From assembly GCA_029933565.1 (NCBI GenBank), contig JAOZNY010000163.1:1-6775 (forward strand): a DNA stretch of 6,775 nucleotides, given 5' to 3'. Source of the stretch: Bacteroidales bacterium. Lineage in GTDB: Bacteria > Bacteroidota > Bacteroidia > Bacteroidales > F082. A program made the position numbers and the translations under genes. Below the pieces are notes generated by a model. The model did no database searches, was not told where the DNA came from, and was given only the letters and a program-made list of their open reading frames with translations. Below, one piece after another: positions 1 through 5,369 of the stretch (position 1 is its first letter; the number at the start of each line of letters is the position of its first letter).

Positions 1-12
1 AATAAAACCCAT

Positions 13-39
13 GAGATCCCTCGGCTATCGCTCGGGATC
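13..39. repeat. Short GC-rich inverted repeat, possible dispersed intergenic repeat
   Basis: GATCCC at 15-20 is the exact reverse complement of GGGATC at 34-39, enclosing a 13-nt GC-rich centre. The block stands out from AT-rich surroundings. On the minus strand the centre could add a short GC/GC stem closed by a GATA loop next to G-A mismatches. The general form (GAG-ATCCCTCGG ... CTCGGGAT) resembles a short repeat that I remember as widely scattered between genes in Bacteroidota and some other genomes; this resemblance is from memory and untested. The motif TCGGCTA occurs at 21-27 and again at 43-49. It lies 54 bp after the kinase stop codon, so it could also help end transcription of the operon. 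Confidence 0.55.
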
Positions 40-53
40 AGTTCGGCTAAATA

Positions 54-70
54 ATTTTGAAAAACAAAAT
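54..70 (-). terminator. Weak AT-rich hairpin downstream of the kinase gene
   Basis: ATTTTG at 54-59 and CAAAAT at 65-70 are perfect inverted repeats with a 5-nt A loop (a U loop in the minus-strand RNA). It sits about 20 bp past the kinase stop codon. The stem is AT-rich and not followed by a clean U tract, so it is a poor intrinsic terminator alone. The GC-rich inverted repeat at 15-39, followed on the minus strand by GGGTTTTATT, may be the stronger stop signal. Function is inferred from position only. Confidence 0.25.
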
Positions 71-92
71 CATAGTCTCACTGATTTAACAC

Positions 93-2141
93 TTAAATAG
101 GTATCTCGATAAAATATTTTGTACCCTTTCCAGTCTCTGATACTAACTGGACTTTTCCTTCTAGAAAATCGACTCTGGATTGAATACCATTAAGTCCAAA
201 ACTATTTTTCGATTCTGTTTTTGTAATATCAAAGCCGCTTCCATTATCTGAATAAACTATACTTAAAATATCGTTCTTGTTAAGTATACTACACAATACT
301 TCGGATGCCCCTGAGTGTTTAATAGTGTTGTTAACCATTTCCTGAACTATTCTGTAAATCATTATCTCAGTATTTTCATCAAGAACTTTTTGTTCACCTT
401 CAATATTAAAACTGGTATTAATTTCTGTATCTTCATCAATTTCCTCAAATACATCAGTAAGCGCCTCATAAATTCCAAACTTGGAAAGAACCCCCGGCAT
501 CATATTGTGAGAAATATGCCTTATTTCTGTACTGGCCTTATCCAAAAGTAACTTTGCTTTACGGGTCATTTCGCTTATTCCCTTATCGGCCTTGTCTTCA
601 ACATTTGAAAAATGAATACTTGCGGTAGACAATAAAACCCCAATTCCATCATGAAGTTCCTGCGCTATACGCTTTCTCTCTTTTTCTTCACCTGCAAGTA
701 CAGAGTTTGCATTTGCAAGTTTTCTTTCACTTTCCAGTTGTTTTAGTTTTTGCTCGCTAATTAATTTGTTCTTTTTTGATTTCCATCTAAAGAACAATAC
801 GATACTAATAATTACCAAAAGAGCAAATAAAACTAATCCCAAATAAATATTGCGCTGATAATTTAGTCTTGCGGCTAGTGCATTAGATTTTACCTGTTCG
901 TTCTCAAGTTTTAGAATCTTGGCCTCATCTTCAAATTTATTAAACTTTGCCTGATACTCTGATAAATACTTTATTTTTTTGTCTTCAAAAATAGTGTCCC
1001 TAAGGGTTTTGTGCTTATCTAAAAACAAATAGGCATTTTCAAAATCATTTTGTTTTTCAAACAATATTGAAATACTCCTGAAGGCTTTTAACTTGGTCTG
1101 CTTCTGATTAACCTCAGAACTGTATTTAACAGCCAATTGGTAATGCTCCAGTGATAGTGAATACTCCTTCATTCCTTTGAAAACATTTCCCAGTGTTAAA
1201 TATGTGGTTGCAATTTTATCTGAATTGCCAATATCTTCAAATACTTCAACAGCCTCATATAAATATTTCAAAGCCAAATCATATTCCTTTTTCCCTGTAT
1301 AAATAATAGCAATATTGGTATTTAATAATCCTATTGTAGATTTATCATTAACCCTAATTGCATCAATTAATGCAAGTTTAAAGCCCTCAAGAGCTCTGTC
1401 ATTATCACCTTCTAGCAAAAAAGTGACTGCACGATTTATTCTAATTGTTGCCTTGTTAACGGAATCATTTATCTGATTACAAATTTCATAGGCATCATCA
1501 AATATTTTGCGGGCTTTTTTATATTCATCTGAACGTATATAAATATTGGCAATATTAATCAAAGTTTGAATTTTTACTTTCTCAATATTATTATCTGAGG
1601 CCAGTTCAAGACTTTCAATATAATATACCAAGGCAGTATCGTAGACTCTCATATTTGTATAAACCACACCTTTAGCCATAATTGATTTGCATACACCACT
1701 AATATTATCTATTTGAGTGTAAAGAGAAATGGCAGAATCCAGATTAATAAATGCCTGTTCTTTTTGTGCATTTTTAACATATATGGTTCCTATATTATAA
1801 TATGATTCTGCTAGAAATGGTTGATTGTTAATTTCTTTTTGACCCAAGTCAAGTGATATATCAAGATAAACTAATGCTGAATCATAATTTTGCAACTTCT
1901 TTAAAACTATACCTTTTTGTTGGTATAATTTGCCAAGGTATCTAGTATCCTTAAAAAGCTTACTTGCTAATAATGCAGAGTCGTTATAGAGTTTAGCTGT
2001 TTTAAAATTATAAATTTCCATCTCTCTTTCAGATGCTTCATAATATTTTATCACAAGCGAAGTGTCAGATATCGAGGCACCTATGTAAATTGGATTAATA
2101 AGTATAAGTAATAAAATGGAAAAAACAATACGCATACACAT
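93..2141 (-). CDS. TPR-repeat sensor histidine kinase (HisKA_3 / HATPase_c)
   Basis: This is the sensor of a two-component system, 682 aa. Residues 4-22 form a hydrophobic signal peptide. Residues about 30-380 are a run of TPR-type helical pairs of about 40 residues spacing (for example around 69-103, 109-143, 149-182, 269-302, 309-342), expected in the periplasm. A coiled-coil-like stretch (about 385-425) leads to one membrane helix at 431-451. The cytoplasmic part has a HisKA_3 H box (QELHDGIG, phosphoacceptor H497), an N box (EMVNNTIKHS, N604/N605), a G1 box (DNGSGFD, 632-638), FGLNGI (648-653) and the final GKGT motif. There is no fused receiver or DNA-binding domain, so it needs a separate regulator, most likely the NarL-type protein two genes upstream. 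The start lies 3 bp after the orfB stop, suggesting translational coupling; M3 (codon at 2135-2133) is an equally good start. The ligand is unknown. Confidence 0.93.
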   Translation of the reverse strand: MCMRIVFSILLLILINPIYIGASISDTSLVIKYYEASEREMEIYNFKTAKLYNDSALLASKLFKDTRYLGKLYQQKGIVLKKLQNYDSALVYLDISLDLGQKEINNQPFLAESYYNIGTIYVKNAQKEQAFINLDSAISLYTQIDNISGVCKSIMAKGVVYTNMRVYDTALVYYIESLELASDNNIEKVKIQTLINIANIYIRSDEYKKARKIFDDAYEICNQINDSVNKATIRINRAVTFLLEGDNDRALEGFKLALIDAIRVNDKSTIGLLNTNIAIIYTGKKEYDLALKYLYEAVEVFEDIGNSDKIATTYLTLGNVFKGMKEYSLSLEHYQLAVKYSSEVNQKQTKLKAFRSISILFEKQNDFENAYLFLDKHKTLRDTIFEDKKIKYLSEYQAKFNKFEDEAKILKLENEQVKSNALAARLNYQRNIYLGLVLFALLVIISIVLFFRWKSKKNKLISEQKLKQLESERKLANANSVLAGEEKERKRIAQELHDGIGVLLSTASIHFSNVEDKADKGISEMTRKAKLLLDKASTEIRHISHNMMPGVLSKFGIYEALTDVFEEIDEDTEINTSFNIEGEQKVLDENTEIMIYRIVQEMVNNTIKHSGASEVLCSILNKNDILSIVYSDNGSGFDITKTESKNSFGLNGIQSRVDFLEGKVQLVSETGKGTKYFIEIPI

Positions 2142-2144
2142 GTA

Positions 2145-2486
2145 TTATAAATCAATAGCATTTTTTAACAATACATCATTTTCATCTTCACCATCAACAA
2201 TAATCATACACTTAGCATTATTATAATCGCCATTATAGGGGGTGCCCAATGAAAAAGTATATTCTTTATCTGTAGTTTGCCCAGTGCATGGTGCAGTTGA
2301 ACTAAAATCTACCACAAACCTACAATTAGCATCTCCAGTTGGAAAACTAAAACTACAACTACCTTGGTTATTTTCAATTAAAAGGTCTTTTCCCTGTGGG
2401 ATATTTTTTAAGTTAAGCAAAACTTTAAACTCTTTTCCAACTCTGTCTGTTTTGTAAAGATCAAAGGACTCAATGTATTCTGTCAT
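2145..2486 (-). CDS. Hypothetical protein orfB, 113 aa, between regulator and kinase
   Basis: I do not recognise this family. The product is 113 aa, acidic near its C terminus (DGEDEND, 98-104), with alternating hydrophobic and polar residues that suggest mostly beta structure. There is no signal peptide and no membrane helix, so a cytoplasmic location is expected. It has four cysteines (C44, C55, C67, C93), unusual for so small a protein, but their spacing is not a classic zinc-finger pattern. The gene begins 18 bp after the regulator stop and ends 3 bp before the kinase start, so it is very likely co-transcribed and linked in function to the two-component pair. By eye its N-terminal third and its last 35 residues align weakly with orfA, of nearly the same length, on the other side of the regulator. 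The reading frame is well supported by tight packing with its neighbours. Confidence 0.8.
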   Translation of the reverse strand: MTEYIESFDLYKTDRVGKEFKVLLNLKNIPQGKDLLIENNQGSCSFSFPTGDANCRFVVDFSSTAPCTGQTTDKEYTFSLGTPYNGDYNNAKCMIIVDGEDENDVLLKNAIDL

Positions 2487-2494
2487 AACGTAAA

Positions 2495-2510
2495 ATTTAA
2501 TTAATTAAAT
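2495..2510. repeat. 16-bp perfect AT palindrome at the regulator/orfB junction
   Basis: ATTTAATTAATTAAAT is a perfect 16-bp palindrome covering the response regulator stop codon (2505-2507) and most of the 18-bp gap before orfB. A dyad of this kind could bind a dimeric regulator or form a small hairpin between two cistrons. It consists only of A and T in an AT-rich genome, so chance is a serious alternative. No second copy was seen in the window. Confidence 0.25.
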
Positions 2511-3134
2511 AATATCATTTTCAATGGCCCATTTTATTAGGACTGCACTATTTTTTGTTCCTACTTTTTGTAAAAGGTTACTTCTGTGCGATTCAACAGT
2601 ATGATAACTTAAATCTAATTTCTTAGCAATTTCAGGAGTATTGAGTCCTTCAGCAATAAGGGCGATAACATCAATTTCCCTACGGCTAAGGTTTGGAAAC
2701 AGGCTTGTATGTATTGCTTTTGGACGCCCATTTGCAAAGATTTTATTCAATTCATTACTAAGGAAAATTTTCCCATCTGCAACAGTTTTTATGCCTTCTA
2801 ATATTTCAGAGGCACTGGAGTTTTTTAAAAGATAACCGGTAGCACCATTCTTTAGCATGCGTTTAACAAACCTGCGTTCATTGTACTGGGAAAATGCTAG
2901 AATATTTATGTCTTCTGTTTTTTCCTTTATTATTTTGGTAGCATCAATACCATTTAACTTAGGCATATTAACATCCATTAAAACAACATCAACCTTATGT
3001 TTATCAATAAAGTCCAATAATTCCACACCATTGCAAACAGTGCCTATAAGTTTAATTTCTTTCTGACTATCTAATACAGCCATTATCCCATCAATTATTA
3101 TCGGGTGGTCGTCTGCAATTACAAGTCGTATCAT
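2505..3134 (-). CDS. NarL/FixJ-family response regulator (REC + LuxR HTH)
   Basis: This is a cytoplasmic transcription regulator of 209 aa, the usual length for the NarL class. The N-terminal receiver domain (1 to about 120) has the acidic pair D8/D9, the phosphoacceptor D54 (VLMDVNMP), the switch residue S82 (ILAFSQY) and the conserved K104 (YLLKNSS). All residues for phosphorylation are present. The C-terminal LuxR-type helix-turn-helix is at about 147-205, with the typical LSRREIDVIALIAEGLNTPEIA start and LSYHTVESHRSNLLQKVG recognition region. HisKA_3 kinases normally pair with this class, so the TPR kinase encoded downstream is its likely partner. The gene lies 19 bp after orfA and 18 bp before orfB on the same strand. 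Target genes are unknown; autoregulation of the operon is possible but no operator is evident. The ATG at 3134 gives a complete receiver domain. Confidence 0.95.
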   Translation of the reverse strand: MIRLVIADDHPIIIDGIMAVLDSQKEIKLIGTVCNGVELLDFIDKHKVDVVLMDVNMPKLNGIDATKIIKEKTEDINILAFSQYNERRFVKRMLKNGATGYLLKNSSASEILEGIKTVADGKIFLSNELNKIFANGRPKAIHTSLFPNLSRREIDVIALIAEGLNTPEIAKKLDLSYHTVESHRSNLLQKVGTKNSAVLIKWAIENDII

Positions 3135-3153
3135 TGTTGTTAATTTGTTTATC

Positions 3154-3498
3154 TTAGATCAACATAATATCTGCATTTTTTTCTGCAATTATTTTCACTC
3201 CTACAAATGGAGATGGTAGTTGATTACGATTAAAAACAATATCAAGGTTGAATTCAACACTTTTCTTTTTAATGTGCTCAATTGGCTTAACCAGAAAATC
3301 AAATTCAAGAATGCCATTTTTTAATCTACCTTCAATCTGCGACCTCATTCTTAAAACTGGCAAACCTACACTCTCTTCTTGTGAAATACCTTTAACGCTT
3401 AGTTTTAAAAGATTATCATTTTCATCACCTTTACATATTTTCATGGATTGTAGAAAATGCACTTTATTCATTCCTTCTGCTGTAATATTGTAATTCAT
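3154..3498 (-). CDS. Hypothetical protein orfA, 114 aa, between SPFH gene and regulator
   Basis: I do not recognise this family. The product is 114 aa, without signal peptide or membrane helix. It contains an acidic GDENDN stretch (24-29), a basic segment (HIKKKS, 75-80) and alternating hydrophobic residues towards the end (VEFNLDIVF, VGVKIIAE), which suggest a small beta-rich fold. The gene starts 56 bp after the SPFH stop and ends 19 bp before the regulator, so it probably belongs to the same transcript. Its N-terminal region (F15-Q40) and C-terminal region (E82-L113) align weakly with orfB, of about the same length; this suggests, but does not prove, a divergent gene pair. M10 (codon at 3471-3469) is a possible alternative start and would bring the N-terminal length closer to orfB. 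Co-location with a two-component system suggests an accessory role in signalling; that is inference. Confidence 0.78.
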   Translation of the reverse strand: MNYNITAEGMNKVHFLQSMKICKGDENDNLLKLSVKGISQEESVGLPVLRMRSQIEGRLKNGILEFDFLVKPIEHIKKKSVEFNLDIVFNRNQLPSPFVGVKIIAEKNADIMLI

Positions 3499-3554
3499 AA
3501 TTACAAATTACTAAAAATTAATTCTTCTATTTCTAGTAGTTTTCAGCCAATTAA

Positions 3555-4385
3555 CTATTTGCTGTCGCCCAAAATCAATGGCATCCCATCCTCACTATTA
3601 CCAATTATAACCACTTTGCTATTAGGCGATTTTGCCAATTCAAGTGTGGCACCAATTCCTTTTTCTCTTAATATCTTATCGGTAAGACTCGCATTAAGTA
3701 TCTCATTGGCTTTGGCTTTTCCCTGTGCATCAATCCTTTGGCGCTCTGCTTCCTTTTTTGCCTTTTCAATCTTAAATTTATATTCCAGAGACTGTTGCTC
3801 TTGTTCTAATTTGCTTTCAATGGCTGTTTTAATCTTTGTTGGAAGTACAATTGAGCGAATTAATATTCTGTCCAAAAAAACATATTTTTCGTCAAGAATT
3901 AATTTTGTTTCTTCATAAATCTCATCCTGAATTGCATCTCTTTTTGTTGAATATATTTGTTCAGGTGTATAACGCCCAATAACACTACGAGCACTTGCCC
4001 TTAGAGCAGGAATTACAATTACTCTTAAATAATCTTCACCAACTTTAGCATGCAATAGTCCAACTTGTGAAAACTTTGGTTTATACCATGCCGATACATC
4101 TGCTTTAATTTCCAAACCATTGGAGGACAATACATTCATATCTTCGGAGGTTTCTTGTTGGCGAACTTTATAGACAACCATATTGTTCAAAGGGTTCATG
4201 AAATGAAAGCCTTCGCCATAAGTATTAACTGTATCTACTCCACTAAGTAACCTAAATAGTACACCTGCGTGCCCGGCAGGAACGGTCACTGTCATACGGC
4301 TCCATGAGGCAATTACCAAAATAAGTATAAGTATGCTTATGCCTATGGGGAATAATTTTTTTAAACTAACTTCTTGCTGTGTCAT
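3555..4385 (-). CDS. Prohibitin-like SPFH/Band 7 membrane protein
   Basis: The 276-aa product is a prohibitin-type SPFH protein. A single hydrophobic helix at about 11-28 is preceded by K9/K10, predicting a short cytoplasmic N terminus and a body outside the inner membrane, as in HflK/HflC. The SPFH domain spans about 30-190 and shows family signatures such as VPAGHAGVLFR (35-45), GEGFHFMNP (57-65), VIPALRASARSVIGRYTPEQIY (124-145) and DRILIRSIVLP (172-182). A charged coiled coil follows (about 190-230: EQEQQSLEYKFKIEKAKKEAERQR), then the usual hydrophobic C-terminal end (VVIIGN, GMPLILG). Such proteins form large ring or cage assemblies in membranes and often modulate proteases or organise membrane regions. 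It heads the block of five close genes ending with the histidine kinase. A weak -7-like TAAATTCG lies 22 bp upstream of the ATG (4415-4408), but no matching -33 TTG is present at normal spacing. Confidence 0.92.
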   Translation of the reverse strand: MTQQEVSLKKLFPIGISILILILVIASWSRMTVTVPAGHAGVLFRLLSGVDTVNTYGEGFHFMNPLNNMVVYKVRQQETSEDMNVLSSNGLEIKADVSAWYKPKFSQVGLLHAKVGEDYLRVIVIPALRASARSVIGRYTPEQIYSTKRDAIQDEIYEETKLILDEKYVFLDRILIRSIVLPTKIKTAIESKLEQEQQSLEYKFKIEKAKKEAERQRIDAQGKAKANEILNASLTDKILREKGIGATLELAKSPNSKVVIIGNSEDGMPLILGDSK

Positions 4386-4452
4386 AATATTATGTTTTAA
4401 TTTTCAACGAATTTAATTCAATTTTTAATGCATTTTAATACAAGTGCAATAT
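4386..4452. other. 67-bp AT-rich intergenic gap, likely operon boundary
   Basis: This is the widest gap between genes in the window and separates the receptor/propeller pair from the SPFH-to-kinase block, so a promoter for the block is expected here. It contains an 11-nt inverted repeat GAATTTAATTC (4409-4419), an 8-bp palindrome AATGCATT (4427-4434) and several TTTAAT-like runs. I found no clear Bacteroidota promoter (TTTG / TAnnTTTG at proper spacing) and no clear terminator. Confidence 0.3.
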
Positions 4453-5328
4453 TTATTCTTGTACTTTGATAATCAGTAATTTTTGAACATTTTCTTCTTC
4501 AATTATTACTACAGCATTCTGGCCATCTGGTGAAATTGCAAAATCTATTTCTTGTAGACTATTATCAGTTATTTCAATCAAAGCATCACCATTTTTCCTT
4601 AAACTAAATACTTCTTTTTCACCTACTTTATTTTTTCCAATAAAATAAAACCGCCAACTGTTTCTGTGCCATGAAGGGGAATGCGATTTTATAGTATCAA
4701 GTTTAAGTTCCACATTTCCATACCAGTTTAACATTATTAAAGTTGTATCATGTGTTTCTGAAATGTATTCATAAATAATATGTTTACCATCAGGTGAAAA
4801 GCAAGGTTGGTTGCATGATAATTTATGAGTAGTGAGTTGGTTAAGATTGTCGTAAATAAAATCGTAGGTGTAAACTTGCCAGGTTTCGCTTACTTTGTCA
4901 AAACCCAGAAAACAGACCAGATCAGGATTTTCTGAAAACGATGCACTCGAACTATTAATTTCACGATTCAACAACTCTTTAGTTTCAAGTGTCTGGAGAT
5001 TAAACAAAACAAGCCTATGGTAATTATCAGCAATTTTGTCGTAAACAAGGCTGTTTCCATTTGAGTGCCAAACGGGTTTGCGCATATTGTAATTGGAATG
5101 CTTGAATTCAATCAAAGTATCTTCATCAATTTTATAAATAAACAAACTCCATTTATCATCGGCTAAAGCCGAAAAAACCAAACTTTTACCATCAGGTGAC
5201 CAATTGGGCGATTCAATACTTAAGTAAGAACTATCTAAAATAAAGATAGGGTTCTCCATGTCTATTGTCTGAGCAACAGTAAATTGCCCCAACAAAAACA
5301 AACTAATGAAAGCAAGAAATTTTGGCAT
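4453..5328 (-). CDS. Secreted TolB/PD40-type beta-propeller protein
   Basis: With the ATG at 5328 the product is 291 aa and starts with a clean signal peptide (MPKFLAFISLFLLGQFTVAQ), probably cut near A19/Q20, so it acts in the periplasm or outside the cell. The rest is a series of WD40-like/PD40 beta-propeller blades marked by SPDG-type turns: PNWSPDGKSLVFS (about 41-53), PVWHSNGNSLVYD (about 85-97), CFSPDGKHIIYE (about 176-187), PSWHRNSWRFYFIG (about 218-231) and FAISPDGQNAVVI (about 263-275), suggesting about six blades. The same frame is open upstream to a TTG at 5364, which would add 12 residues before the signal peptide; I reject it for that reason. It follows the TonB receptor by 41 bp on the same strand, so the two may be co-transcribed. 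There is no sign of a catalytic domain; such propellers are usually binding proteins. The partner is unknown. Confidence 0.85.
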   Translation of the reverse strand: MPKFLAFISLFLLGQFTVAQTIDMENPIFILDSSYLSIESPNWSPDGKSLVFSALADDKWSLFIYKIDEDTLIEFKHSNYNMRKPVWHSNGNSLVYDKIADNYHRLVLFNLQTLETKELLNREINSSSASFSENPDLVCFLGFDKVSETWQVYTYDFIYDNLNQLTTHKLSCNQPCFSPDGKHIIYEYISETHDTTLIMLNWYGNVELKLDTIKSHSPSWHRNSWRFYFIGKNKVGEKEVFSLRKNGDALIEITDNSLQEIDFAISPDGQNAVVIIEEENVQKLLIIKVQE

Positions 5329-5369
5329 TGGTAAGTTGAATAATTTAGAGGTAAAAATAAACAATCCGT

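Noticed and set aside
315..551. 78-aa open frame on the plus strand
   Set aside because: It lies opposite the kinase domain of the histidine kinase gene, has no recognisable domain, and is explained as an antisense shadow.
93..2141. Tandem DNA repeats or CRISPR-like array within the long TPR region
   Set aside because: Periodicity is at the protein level (helical pairs) and the DNA copies are diverged; no identical repeats with uniform spacers were seen anywhere in the window.
2242..3066. Plus-strand open frames at 2242-2457, 2641-2835 and 2857-3066
   Set aside because: They are antisense to orfB and to the response regulator, whose motifs prove the minus-strand reading; no protein features of their own.
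3248..3918. Plus-strand open frames at 3248-3493 and 3457-3918
   Set aside because: The first is antisense to orfA. The second, 153 codons, is mostly antisense to the SPFH coiled coil and only gains length from that composition; it spans the gap to orfA and resembles no protein.
3555..4385. Assignment of the SPFH protein as HflC or HflK
   Set aside because: The sequence is closer to generic prohibitin-like proteins, no second Hfl subunit or FtsH gene is adjacent, and the coiled-coil and C-terminal pattern fit prohibitin better.
4386..4452. Promoter for the SPFH-to-kinase block
   Set aside because: TAAATTCG at 4415-4408 is one base off TAnnTTTG, but the nearest upstream TTG is about 25 bases away, longer than the usual spacing, so no promoter is called.
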